From assembly GCA_021780935.1 (NCBI GenBank), contig JAJXXT010000100.1, positions 1-53,302 of the forward strand: DNA of 53,302 nt, given 5' to 3'. The translations under genes and the position numbers were made by a program. This DNA is from Pseudomonadota bacterium. Its GTDB lineage: Bacteria; Pseudomonadota; Alphaproteobacteria; Acetobacterales; Acetobacteraceae. The first letter of the stretch is position 1. The number at the start of each line of letters is the position of its first letter. The notes under the pieces are model-generated. The model was not told the DNA's origin. It searched no databases and saw only the letters and a program-made list of their open reading frames with translations. Positions 17,336 through 25,598 of the stretch are shown here, in pieces.

Positions 17336-18067
17336 ATGTCCGAGGTCACCGAGCATATCGTCAAGAGCTACGAGCAGGAGCTGAAGCAGCTTGCCGGCAT
17401 GATCACCGAGATGGGCGGTCTGGTGGAGAGCGAGGTCAGCCTCGCTACCCGCGCCGTGCTCGACGCCGACGCACAGCTGGCGGCGCATGTGGTTGAAAGC
17501 GACGCCAGGGTGGACGCGATGGAACGCGACATCGAGGCGTTCGTGATCCGCCTGCTGGCGCTGCGCCAGCCGGTCGCGGGTGATCTGCGCCAGATCGTCG
17601 CGGCGCTGAAGATGACCGGCGATCTGGAGCGGATCGGCGATTATGCGGCGAACGTCGCCAAGCGCAGCATCGTGCTCGGCCAGTTCTCGCTGCCGTTCAG
17701 CCTCGCGGGGCTTGGGCACATGTCGCGGCTGGTGCAGGAGAACCTCAAGGCGGTGGTCGACGCGGTGGGCGAGATGGATGCTGGGAAGGCGCTGGTGGTG
17801 TGGCGCTCCGACGAGGCGATCGACGGGTTCTACAACGCGATCTTCCGTGAGCTGATCACGTATATGATGGAGGATCCGCGCAACATCACACCGTGCACGC
17901 ATCTGCTGTTCGTGGCAAAAAACCTGGAACGGATCGGCGACCATGCCACGAACATTGCGGAGACGATCCATTACGCGGTGACCGGAACACCGCTCGCCGA
18001 GGCGCGGCCGAAGGCGGATACCTCGCCCTATGCCGTGGTGCGGCCGGGCACGGGTGGCGCCGAATGA
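17336..18067 (+). CDS. phoU: Phosphate signalling protein PhoU
   Basis: Negative regulator linking the Pst transporter to the PhoR-PhoB system, 243 residues. It has the two repeated three-helix bundles of the family, each with an acidic metal-binding motif: ALKMTGDLERIGDYAANVAK in the first and VAKNLERIGDHATNIAE in the second. A strong GAGGAGG precedes ATG 17336. The stop overlaps the phoB start by three bases. Confidence 0.95.
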   Translation: MSEVTEHIVKSYEQELKQLAGMITEMGGLVESEVSLATRAVLDADAQLAAHVVESDARVDAMERDIEAFVIRLLALRQPVAGDLRQIVAALKMTGDLERIGDYAANVAKRSIVLGQFSLPFSLAGLGHMSRLVQENLKAVVDAVGEMDAGKALVVWRSDEAIDGFYNAIFRELITYMMEDPRNITPCTHLLFVAKNLERIGDHATNIAETIHYAVTGTPLAEARPKADTSPYAVVRPGTGGAE

Positions 18068-18804
18068 TGCGGGTGGCAGCGACCGTGAGCGGGGCGCGCG
18101 GCGAGGCTGGTGGACGGCCGGTGGTACTCGTGGTGGAGGACGAGGCAGCACTGGCGACGATGCTGCGCTATAACCTTGAAAAACAGGGCTACCACGTGGA
18201 GGAAGCGGCCGACGGGCAGGAGGCGCTGACGCGGATCGCCGAGTCGCCGCCGGACCTGGTGCTGCTCGACTGGATGCTGCCGACGGTCTCCGGGCTCGAA
18301 GTATGCCGCCAGATCCGCCGCCGGCCGCAGACACGCGACCTGCCGGTGATCATGGTGACGGCGCGCGCGGAGGACCAGGACGCGGTGCGCGGGCTCAACA
18401 CGGGAGCCGATGATTACATCGCAAAACCGTTCAGCATCGAGGCGCTGCTGGCGCGGGTGCGGGCGCTGCTGCGGCGGGCCAGCGCGGTGCCGGGCAAGGG
18501 CAAGCTGACGTTCCACGACATCACCATGGACCTCGCGGCGCACCGGGTTTTTCGCAACGAGCGGCCGGTGCATCTGGGGCCGACGGAGTTCCGGCTGCTG
18601 GAGTTCTTCATGCAGCATCCGCGTCGCGTGTTCACGCGCGAGGAACTGCTCGACGCCGTGTGGGGCAAGGACATCCACGTCGAGCCGCGCACCGTGGACG
18701 TGCATATTCGCCGGCTGCGCAAGTCGATCAACGGCGAGGGCGAGCTCGACCTGGTGCGCACGGTGCGCGCGGCCGGCTATGCGCTCGATACGGATGCGGT
18801 TTGA
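18064..18804 (+). CDS. phoB: Phosphate regulon response regulator PhoB
   Basis: OmpR-type response regulator, 246 residues. The receiver domain has the phosphoacceptor D69 (LVLLDWML), acidic pocket VVEDE and K121 (IAKPF). The C-terminal winged helix has GPTEFRLLEFFMQHP and the DNA-recognition segment TVDVHIRRLRKSI. ATG 18064 overlaps the phoU stop (ATGA) and gives an N-terminal tail of about 18 residues before the receiver. The kinase PhoR is not next to it on either side of the operon, unlike many proteobacteria, so it must be encoded elsewhere. Confidence 0.94.
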   Translation: MMRVAATVSGARGEAGGRPVVLVVEDEAALATMLRYNLEKQGYHVEEAADGQEALTRIAESPPDLVLLDWMLPTVSGLEVCRQIRRRPQTRDLPVIMVTARAEDQDAVRGLNTGADDYIAKPFSIEALLARVRALLRRASAVPGKGKLTFHDITMDLAAHRVFRNERPVHLGPTEFRLLEFFMQHPRRVFTREELLDAVWGKDIHVEPRTVDVHIRRLRKSINGEGELDLVRTVRAAGYALDTDAV

Positions 18805-18916
18805 TGGCCTCGCCCTGATGGCGGGAGCTTGACGGCGTGGGCGTGACGGGAGGGGGTTGCGTGGCCGGAGTTTCGCCCGCAGCGTAGCGGGAAACGAGCG
18901 AGGACCGCAGCGCCCC

Positions 18917-19591
18917 ATGAGTGAACCCGATTTCCGTGCCGCGATCATTCCGGTGACACCGTTGCAGCAGAACTGCACGCTGCTGTGGGATGCCGCGACG
19001 AAGCGCGCCGTGGTGGTGGACCCTGGAGGGGACGCGCCGGAGATTCTGCGCGGGGTCGAGCATCTGGGCCTTACGGTCGAGGCGCTATGGCTGACGCACG
19101 GCCACCTCGACCACGCGGGCGGGGCGAAGGCGCTGAAGGCGGCGCTGACAGCGCGCCAGGGGGCGGAGGTGGCGTTGATCGGCCCCGATGAGCGTGATCG
19201 TTTCCTGCTCGAAGCGATCGAGGAGAGCGCGCGGCAGTACGGGCTGAGCGGGCTTGAGAACGTGCTGCCGGACCGCTGGCTTACGGAGGGCGAGGTGCTG
19301 AGCCTCGGGCCGATGCGCTTCGAGGTGCTGCATTGCCCGGGCCATACGCCGGGGCATGTGGTGTTCGTCGAGAAGGCGCGGCGCTTCGCGATCCTGGGGG
19401 ATGTGCTGTTCCGCGGCTCGGTGGGACGGACGGATTTCGCCTATGGCGACCACGCGGCGCTGATCGGGGCCATTCGCCAGAAGCTGCTGCCGCTCGGCGA
19501 CGACATCGCGTTTGTCTGCGGGCATGGCGAGGGCTCGATGCTGGGGATCGAGCGGCGGACCAACCCGTTTCTGCGGGAGGCGCCAGCGTGA
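18917..19591 (+). CDS. MBL-fold metallohydrolase (glyoxalase II-like, YcbL type)
   Basis: A 224-residue metallo-beta-lactamase-fold protein with the metal motif THGHLDHAGG, a late HCPGHTPGH histidine, the GDVLF aspartate and the CGHGEGS histidine. It lacks the extra C-terminal substrate domain of true glyoxalase II, as in YcbL-type proteins. Thiolester or related hydrolysis is likely, but the physiological substrate is unknown. ATG 18917 is the start closest to the conserved N-terminus. It follows phoB by 112 bases with no clear terminator, so partial cotranscription is possible. Confidence 0.88.
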   Translation: MSEPDFRAAIIPVTPLQQNCTLLWDAATKRAVVVDPGGDAPEILRGVEHLGLTVEALWLTHGHLDHAGGAKALKAALTARQGAEVALIGPDERDRFLLEAIEESARQYGLSGLENVLPDRWLTEGEVLSLGPMRFEVLHCPGHTPGHVVFVEKARRFAILGDVLFRGSVGRTDFAYGDHAALIGAIRQKLLPLGDDIAFVCGHGEGSMLGIERRTNPFLREAPA

Positions 19592-19630
19592 GCGCCGGGG
19601 CGTGCGGGTGATAAGCGGTCTGAAAGCACC

Positions 19631-19647
19631 AATTTAGAAATTTGACG
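19631..19647 (+). promoter_or_regulatory. Candidate promoter with overlapping palindrome before the XRE regulator
   Basis: The near-perfect palindrome AATTT-AG-AAATT (19631-19642) runs directly into TTGACG (19642-19647), a -35-like hexamer about 53 bases before the start codon. An AT palindrome in such GC-rich DNA next to an XRE gene fits an autoregulatory operator. No strong -10 was found. Confidence 0.35.
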
Positions 19648-19699
19648 AGCCTTGCCGTTTGATGATGCGACGCGGCCGGCTGGCGGCTATCGTTGCGCC

Positions 19700-20194
19700 A
19701 TGGGTTTCGCGGAAAACCTCGAACGGTTGATGCGGTTGCGCGGGCTGTCGCGTCGCCAGCTCGCCGAACGGCTGGGGATCACGCAGCAGGCGGTGGGCCA
19801 GTGGCTGCGGGCGGCGAACCCGACCTTTCCCGCGCACCGGATCCGCGACATCTGCACCGTGCTGGGGGCGACGCCCAATGAGTTGCTGGGCGATGCGCCC
19901 GATGGGCGAGTGGTGGCGCGGGAGGTGCAGAGCCGGCTCGACGACGCCGGCCTGGATCAGATTCTGCGAGTGGAGGACGAGGAATTCGCCGAGGTGTGTC
20001 AGGCGGTTCTGTGCATGCTGCGGGAGGCGGGGATGCCGACCGATCAGCGCACCATCGCGATCGTGGCGCAGAAGGTTTGGCGCGATGTGCGTGCGCTGGG
20101 GCGGGGGATGGCATTTGCCGAGCGGCTGGAATTGACGCTCTCGGAGCGGCGCTCGGCGATCGAGCGGAAATGGCGTGAGGCGATCCGCGATTGA
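19700..20194 (+). CDS. XRE-family helix-turn-helix regulator
   Basis: The 164-residue product begins with a phage-repressor-like HTH (about 4-60; LSRRQLAERLGITQQAVGQWLRAANP). The remaining 100 residues are helical with no recognised ligand domain. ATG 19700 starts exactly at the conserved GFAENLERLMR segment. Targets are unknown; a palindrome just upstream suggests autoregulation. Confidence 0.8.
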   Translation: MGFAENLERLMRLRGLSRRQLAERLGITQQAVGQWLRAANPTFPAHRIRDICTVLGATPNELLGDAPDGRVVAREVQSRLDDAGLDQILRVEDEEFAEVCQAVLCMLREAGMPTDQRTIAIVAQKVWRDVRALGRGMAFAERLELTLSERRSAIERKWREAIRD

Positions 20195-20273
20195 GGGGTG
20201 CGGTGGCGGGCGCGGGAGAGCCTGCTGGCTGGCGCATGTTTCAAATTACAGACGTTGCGATAAATTTCTTGCC

Positions 20274-20283
20274 TTCACGTGAA
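20274..20283. promoter_or_regulatory. 10-bp palindrome upstream of the small unknown gene
   Basis: TTCACGTGAA is a perfect palindrome 38 bases before the start of the next gene, in an AT-richer stretch (20230-20320) that otherwise looks like a promoter region. It is followed by TTTATCACG (20293-20301), the same nine bases found in the cysK-Rrf2 gap. Function unproven. Confidence 0.25.
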
Positions 20284-20320
20284 AGTGATGCTTTTATCAC
20301 GGTGTGAGGGGGCAAAAACA

Positions 20321-20716
20321 ATGCCTGTATCGACCGCCAGCGCGCCGGGGGCGCGTGAGACGACATCGCTTGCCGCGGCGTTGACCGAGTTGCGTGGGGC
20401 CGAGCTGGGTGCGACGGCGCTTCTCGACCAGGGTGCAGCGGCGGAGCGCGGCTGGCGTTTCGACGCGCTGATCGCGCAGGCGAGGGCCATGGAGAGTCGG
20501 CTTGCGGCTGCGGTGCGCGCGCTCGCGGAACTGCATGACGAGCAGTGTGAGGAGGCAATGCTGGCGGAGGGCGTGGAGGCCGCGCGCCGCGCCGAACGCG
20601 AGGTGCTGGAGACGGCGGTCGCGCAGGCCCGGGCTAGCGGCAGACTGGTCGTGCTCGCGGACTGGCGCGCGCCGCGCCGCATGGCGGAATGGCAGGGCGG
20701 GCGGCATATTGCCTGA
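20321..20716 (+). CDS. Hypothetical protein, 131 residues
   Basis: I do not recognise a family. The protein is Ala/Glu/Arg-rich and predicted mostly helical (about 25-115), with heptad-like stretches that could form a coiled coil, and one cysteine (DEQCEEA). There is no signal peptide or membrane segment. ATG 20321 has GAGGG (20306-20310) at suitable spacing; a longer GTG start at 20279 would run through the palindrome and is less likely. It is convergent with the adenine deaminase gene. The clear ribosome-binding site and AT-rich leader support a real gene. Confidence 0.55.
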   Translation: MPVSTASAPGARETTSLAAALTELRGAELGATALLDQGAAAERGWRFDALIAQARAMESRLAAAVRALAELHDEQCEEAMLAEGVEAARRAEREVLETAVAQARASGRLVVLADWRAPRRMAEWQGGRHIA

Positions 20717-20772
20717 CCGCCCGACGACGCGCTTGCGCCGAGAGCGGCGAGGATGGCGGCGGGGCTTGCCTG

Positions 20773-22683
20773 CTACCAGACGACGGGGTGGGTGGCACCG
20801 GTCCGGACGTTGACCAGGCCCTGTGGCGCCGCCGGCGTGGGGGCGACGAGAACCCAGCGCCATGGTGAGCAGGTGAGCGTTGCGAAGGCGAGACGTTCCG
20901 GAAAACCCTTGGGCCAGCGGGGTGAAAAGGTTGGCTCGTGCATCCATTCCACTGCCTCCGCCGCGCGGTAGAGCGCTTGCATCTCGGCGTCCAGCACCGC
21001 CGCACTGCGTGCGGTCATGAGGCCCGCGACCTCGTAGCGGACGGTGGCGGCGAGCCGGCCGCGCACCACCAGCGCCCAGCCGCCCTGCTGGGCGGCGACC
21101 GCGTTGACGGCCTGGGCCATGGCGGCGTCGCAGGAGCCGACGGCCCAGATGTTGTGCGTGTCGTGCGCGAGCGAGCTGGCGAGCGCCGTGCCCTCCGTCG
21201 CCGGGCCGCAGCCGCGCCAGAACATGCGCGCGACACCCCCCTGCCCGCCTGCTCCCTGCGCGCCCGACCCCGGACCGCCTGACTCCGATCTGGGCGTGCC
21301 GTGATGGCGGTCGATGACAGCGAATTTGGTGATGCTGCGGGCGGCGTCGCGGGCCACGGCGCCGTCGATCACCGGCAGTTCCTCGGTGAGGAAATCGTCG
21401 GCCCAGTGGAACGGGCGCAGCACCACCGCGTGCATGGTGGTGCGGCCGGGGGCGGCAGCGATGCGGAAATCCTCGGCGGTCAGTTCGCGCCCGATATGGA
21501 TGGTGCGGGTCGCCCAGTCCGGCCAGGCGATGGCGGGCACGGACCTGATATACTCGCCGGCCGCGGCGACTTGAACCCCGTCGGCCCAGACTTCGGCGAT
21601 GTGGATCGTGGCGAGGTCGTGCAGCAGCACGATATCGGCGTAGCGGCCGGGGGCGATGGCGCCGACCCATGGGGTGAGGCGCATGTGGCGGGCGGGATTG
21701 ATGGTGGTGCAGGCAATCGCGGTCTCCGGTGCGAGACCGTAACTTATGGCGGTGCGGATGTTGTGGTCGGTGGCGCCGAGGCGAAGCGTCTCGCTGGCGC
21801 TGCGATCGTCGGTGGCGAAGGCGATCTGCGACCAGTCCGATAGGCCGGAGGCGAGCAGGCCGGGGATGACCTGCTCCATGGCGTGGACGCGCAGCTCGAC
21901 GAAGATGCCGCGGGCGAGTTTCTGCCAGGCTTCCTGCGTGGTGGTGACCTCGTGGTCGGAGGCGAGGCCGGAAGCGGCATAGGCCGAAATCGTTGCGGGG
22001 TCGGTGAGGCCGGCGCCGTGGCCCTCGACGACGCCGCGCGCGGCCATGGTCGCCTCGATCATGCCCCAGAGGCGGGTGTGGGAGGGGTTGGCCGCGTCCC
22101 AGACAGCGGGCCAGTCCATCACCTCGTCGAGGCCGGGGACCAGCGGGTTGGACATGAAGCCGGCCTGTTCCGCGAAGCCGTAATGACCGCCGGAATGTTC
22201 CCAGGCGGTGGGGGGAACGGCCGAGCCCGGCAGCGGAAAGATTTTCAGCGGCGAGCCGTGCTGGCGCGCGGCCAGCCAGAACTCGAGGTTGCGCGGCCCG
22301 ACCACGTTGGAAAGTTCGTGACTCGCCTCGCAGGTCCAGGTGTTGCCGTGCGGCAGGACCAGGGCGGCCTCGTGTTCCGGCGTCAGGTGCGAGCTTTCGA
22401 TGTGCTTGTGCACCTCGCCGAACCCGGGGACGGCGGCGAGGCGTGGGCGCTCGATGCGCTCGGTCGCCTCGCCCTGCCTCATCTCGCCCGCCCAGGTACC
22501 GGCATCGCCGGTCCAGGCGATGCGGCCGCCGGCGATGACGATCTCCTGGTCGCGGCGCCAGGTCGCGGTGTGGACATCGAGCAGGCGGCCGACGCGCAGC
22601 ACGCGATCGGCGGAAGCGCGGCCGAGGGCCACGAGAGCCAGGCGGCGGCGCAGCGCGCTCTCGGCGGCGATGGTTGCTTCCAT
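20773..22683 (-). CDS. ade: Adenine deaminase-like amidohydrolase
   Basis: Amidohydrolase-superfamily enzyme expected to deaminate adenine to hypoxanthine. In the 636-residue product the metal region GFGEVHKHIESSHLTP, the VVEGHGAGL histidine, the ASDHEVTT histidine and FATDDRS aspartate are all present, as is the C-terminal Ade domain with AHDTHNIWAVG. A Gly/Ser-rich stretch (about 20 residues after DRHHGTPRSE) interrupts a normally compact C-terminal segment. Start ATG 22683 overlaps the stop of the VWA gene as TGATG, so it is translationally coupled and is the last gene of a moxR-VWA-ade operon. Some members of this family act on other 6-aminopurines, so the substrate is probable, not certain. 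Confidence 0.85.
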   Translation of the reverse strand: MEATIAAESALRRRLALVALGRASADRVLRVGRLLDVHTATWRRDQEIVIAGGRIAWTGDAGTWAGEMRQGEATERIERPRLAAVPGFGEVHKHIESSHLTPEHEAALVLPHGNTWTCEASHELSNVVGPRNLEFWLAARQHGSPLKIFPLPGSAVPPTAWEHSGGHYGFAEQAGFMSNPLVPGLDEVMDWPAVWDAANPSHTRLWGMIEATMAARGVVEGHGAGLTDPATISAYAASGLASDHEVTTTQEAWQKLARGIFVELRVHAMEQVIPGLLASGLSDWSQIAFATDDRSASETLRLGATDHNIRTAISYGLAPETAIACTTINPARHMRLTPWVGAIAPGRYADIVLLHDLATIHIAEVWADGVQVAAAGEYIRSVPAIAWPDWATRTIHIGRELTAEDFRIAAAPGRTTMHAVVLRPFHWADDFLTEELPVIDGAVARDAARSITKFAVIDRHHGTPRSESGGPGSGAQGAGGQGGVARMFWRGCGPATEGTALASSLAHDTHNIWAVGSCDAAMAQAVNAVAAQQGGWALVVRGRLAATVRYEVAGLMTARSAAVLDAEMQALYRAAEAVEWMHEPTFSPRWPKGFPERLAFATLTCSPWRWVLVAPTPAAPQGLVNVRTGATHPVVW

Positions 22684-23873
22684 CAGTGGACCAGATCGTG
22701 GGTCATCGTTTCGATTCCGGACAGGGTGAGCGGATACATGCGCCCGCCCATCAGCTCGTGGACGAGGCCGACCGAAAAATCCTCGCGCCAGGCTTCGCGC
22801 GGGCGCGGGTTCAGCCAGGCCGATCGGCGGAAATGCGCGGTGAGGCGCTGCAGCCAGGCAGCACCGGGCTCGGCGTTCCAATGCTCCACACTGCCGCCCG
22901 GCTGAGTGATCTCGTAGGGGCTCATCGTCGCGTCGCCGACCAGGATGAGCTTGTAGTCCGGGCCATAGGTGCGAAGAATTTGTTCCGTGGGCAGCACGGT
23001 CTCGGCACGGCGGCGGTTGGCGGTCCAGAGCCGCTCGTAGGGACAGTTATGGAAATAGAACGAGACCAGGTGGCGGAATTCGGCGCGGGCCGCGGAGAAC
23101 AGCTCGGCACTTTCCCGGACGTGATCGTCCATCGAGCCGCCGATGTCGAGCAGGAGCAGGATCTTCACCGCGTTGCGCCGCTCCGCGACCAGGCGCAGCT
23201 CCAGGCTGCCGGCGTTGCGGGCGGTATCGGTGATGGTGGCGGGAAGGTCGAGCTCGGTCGCGGCACCCTCGCGGGCGAAGCGGCGCAGGCGGCGAAGTGC
23301 CAGCTTGAGGCTGCGGATGCCCAGTTCCACATCCGAATCGAGGTCGTGGAACTCGCGCCTGTCCCAGACCTTGACGGCGCGGCGCAGGCGCGAGCGGTCC
23401 TGGCCGATGCGCACGCCCTCCGGGTTCGCGCCATAGGCACCGAAGGGAGATGTGCCGGCGGTGCCGATCCATTTGCTGCCGCCCTGGTGGCGACCCTGCT
23501 GTTCGGCGAGGCGCCGGCGCAGGGTTTCCATCAGCGCATCGAAGCCGCCGAGTTTCTCGATTTTCGCCAGTTCCTCGGGGCCGAGGAGTTTTTCCGCGAG
23601 TTTCCTTAGCCAGGCCTCGGGCAGGTCACGGCGCGGGTCCGCGCCAGCCTCGCCCGGCGGCGGCTCGATGCCCTTGAAGGCCGCGGCGAAGGCGCGATCG
23701 AAACGATCGAGGTGGCGCTCGTCCTTGGCCAGCGCCGCACGGGCGAGATAGTAGAAATCCTCGACGTCGTAGCCGGCGATGCCGGCCTGCATCGCCTGCA
23801 TCAGGGTGAGATATTCGGTGATCGAGACGGGCAGACCCTCGCGGCGCAGCGCCTCGATAAAGGGCAGAAACAT
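22683..23873 (-). CDS. VWA domain protein, CoxE-like
   Basis: A 396-residue protein of the CoxE/COG3552 type. The C-terminal half is a von Willebrand A domain whose metal-site motif reads D243-I-G-G-S247 (DxGxS where integrin-like domains have DxSxS); the glycine is common in this subfamily. The N-terminal part (FLPFIEALRREGLPVS) is the conserved partner-binding region. These proteins pair with MoxR AAA+ ATPases to remodel or load cofactors into client enzymes; CoxD/CoxE act on the molybdenum CO dehydrogenase. It begins 5 bases after the moxR stop. The client is unknown here; see the finding on purine oxidation. Confidence 0.88.
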   Translation of the reverse strand: MFLPFIEALRREGLPVSITEYLTLMQAMQAGIAGYDVEDFYYLARAALAKDERHLDRFDRAFAAAFKGIEPPPGEAGADPRRDLPEAWLRKLAEKLLGPEELAKIEKLGGFDALMETLRRRLAEQQGRHQGGSKWIGTAGTSPFGAYGANPEGVRIGQDRSRLRRAVKVWDRREFHDLDSDVELGIRSLKLALRRLRRFAREGAATELDLPATITDTARNAGSLELRLVAERRNAVKILLLLDIGGSMDDHVRESAELFSAARAEFRHLVSFYFHNCPYERLWTANRRRAETVLPTEQILRTYGPDYKLILVGDATMSPYEITQPGGSVEHWNAEPGAAWLQRLTAHFRRSAWLNPRPREAWREDFSVGLVHELMGGRMYPLTLSGIETMTHDLVH

Positions 23874-23878
23874 CGCGC

Positions 23879-24721
23879 TCAGGCGCCGCGGCGGTTGAGG
23901 AAGGCCAGGCGCTCGAACAGGTGCACGTCCTGCTCGTTCTTGAGCAGGGCGCCGTAGAGCGGCGGGATGGCGACCTGGCCGTCACCGGCGCGCAGCGCCT
24001 CGGCGGGCATGTCTTCGGCCATCAGCAGCTTCAGCCAGTCGAGAAGTTCGGAGGTGGCAGGCTTCTTTTTCAGGCCCGGCACGTCGCGCAGACGGAAGAA
24101 CACCTCCAGCGCCTCGCGGGCGAGGTCGGCGCGCAGGGAGGGGTAATGGGCGTCGAGGATGCGCTGCATCGTCGCGCGGTCGGGGAAGCGGATATAGTGG
24201 AAGAAGCAGCGGCGCAGAAACGCGTCCGGCAGTTCCTTCTCGTTGTTGGAGGTGATGATGACGACGGGGCGGTGCGTGGCGGTGACGGTTTCGCCGGTTT
24301 CGTAAACGTGGAAGGCCATGCGGTCGAGTTCGAGCAGCAGGTCGTTGGGAAACTCGATATCGGCCTTGTCGATCTCGTCGATCAGCACGACGACGGGTGC
24401 GGGTGCTATGAAAGCCTGCCAGAGCTTGCCGGGGACGATGTAGTTGCGGATGTCGTGGACACGGGCATCGCCGAGCTGGCCGTCGCGCAGGCGCGAGACG
24501 GCGTCGTATTCGTAGAGGCCCTGCTGCGCGCGGGTGGTGGATTTGATGTGCCACTCGATGAGGGGGCGACCGAGGCTCGCCGCGACCTCGTGCGCCAGCA
24601 CCGTCTTGCCGGTGCCGGGTTCGCCCTTGACCAGCAGCGGGCGTTGCAGGGTGACGGCGGCGTTGACCGCGACTTCGAGGTCGCGCGAGGCGATGTAGCG
24701 TTCGGTGCTGCGGAAGGACAC
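23879..24721 (-). CDS. MoxR-family AAA+ ATPase, CoxD-like
   Basis: A 280-residue AAA+ ATPase with Walker A GEPGTGKT (33-40), Walker B VVLIDEIDKAD (about 111-121), sensor 1 IITSNNEKELP and arginine finger region DAFLRRCFFHYI. These ATPases work as chaperone-like motors with VWA partners, here encoded directly downstream. GTG 24721 is chosen because the conserved FRSTERYIASR segment begins at once and GGAG lies 8 bases upstream. First gene of the operon with the VWA protein and adenine deaminase. Three 14-bp direct repeats lie immediately upstream. Confidence 0.9.
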   Translation of the reverse strand: MSFRSTERYIASRDLEVAVNAAVTLQRPLLVKGEPGTGKTVLAHEVAASLGRPLIEWHIKSTTRAQQGLYEYDAVSRLRDGQLGDARVHDIRNYIVPGKLWQAFIAPAPVVVLIDEIDKADIEFPNDLLLELDRMAFHVYETGETVTATHRPVVIITSNNEKELPDAFLRRCFFHYIRFPDRATMQRILDAHYPSLRADLAREALEVFFRLRDVPGLKKKPATSELLDWLKLLMAEDMPAEALRAGDGQVAIPPLYGALLKNEQDVHLFERLAFLNRRGA

Positions 24722-24739
24722 GTCGTTGCTCCGGCGGGG

Positions 24740-24781
24740 CGGATTATCGGGGACGGAATTGTGGGGCCGGGATTGTCGGGG
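24740..24781. repeat. Three 14-bp imperfect direct repeats upstream of moxR
   Basis: Units at 24740-24753, 24754-24767 and 24768-24781 follow the pattern CGGRATTRTSGGGV. They occupy the leader between the lysE stop side and the moxR GTG start (about 20-60 bases upstream of it). They could be regulator sites in phase, or another of the short tandem duplications common in this window. Confidence 0.7.
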
Positions 24782-24806
24782 CGGTGGTGGCGTCGTGCAA
24801 CCAGAA

Positions 24807-25427
24807 TCAGGTGGTGCGGCGCAGCGCGGTGGCGAGGCCGAGTGCCACGAGCAGCGCGCCGCCGGCGCGGTTGATGCGGCGGATGATGCGGGGCTGCCCG
24901 ACGAGGCTGCGCATGCGTACGGCGAAGGCGGCGTAGAGCCCGTCGGTGACCAGGCCGACCGCGGCCAGGGTAGGCACAATGACGAGCATCTGCGGCGGCA
25001 TCGGTGCATGGCGGTTGATGAAGAGCGGCAGGAACAGGAGGAAGAAGGCGATGCCCTTGGGGTTGAGGGCGGTGACGACGAAGGCGTGGGCGAACGCGCG
25101 CAGCGTGCCGCTCGGCGCGGCCTCGGCTTCGGCGAGCGCCGCCGGCTCGCGGCGCCAGAGGCGGACGCCGAGCCAGATGAAATAGGCGGCACCGAACAGC
25201 TTGAGCACGGTGAAGATTGCAGCAGAGGTGGCGAGCAGCGCGCCGAGCCCGGCCATGGCCAAGGTCATCGCAACAGCGACACCGCAGGCGGAGCCCAGCA
25301 CCATCGCATTGGCGGTACGGCGGCCGTAGCTGATGGCGTGGGTGGTGATGAGCAGCACCGTCGGACCCGGGATGCAGGTGACGATGGCGAAGGAGGCGAC
25401 GAGGCCGAGCCAGAGATGCAGGGGCAT
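24807..25427 (-). CDS. LysE/RhtB family amino acid exporter
   Basis: A 206-residue membrane protein with about six helices and the LysE-family N-terminal signature CIPGPTVLLITTHAISYG and the central ALNPKGIAFFLLFLPLF. It probably exports an amino acid such as threonine, homoserine or a related metabolite; the substrate is not predictable. ATG 25427 has GAAGGA just upstream. It ends 85 bases before moxR and may share its transcript. Confidence 0.9.
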   Translation of the reverse strand: MPLHLWLGLVASFAIVTCIPGPTVLLITTHAISYGRRTANAMVLGSACGVAVAMTLAMAGLGALLATSAAIFTVLKLFGAAYFIWLGVRLWRREPAALAEAEAAPSGTLRAFAHAFVVTALNPKGIAFFLLFLPLFINRHAPMPPQMLVIVPTLAAVGLVTDGLYAAFAVRMRSLVGQPRIIRRINRAGGALLVALGLATALRRTT

Positions 25428-25598
25428 GGTGTCCTTCGCGCGTGGAGATGAGGGCAGGGGAGTATCGCAGAGTCACGCAGTAAATGACATTGCAGCAACA
25501 AGACGACGCTGGGCACCTTGTGTTGGCCCGCGTCTTTGATGCAATCTTACTTATGCGCAATCGACGGCCAGCGCGAAGCTGTCGTGAGGAGGTAACCC

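Noticed and set aside
22683..22881. Adenine deaminase starting further upstream (up to 22881)
   Set aside because: That region codes the C-terminus of the VWA protein; the TGATG overlap gives a natural start at 22683.
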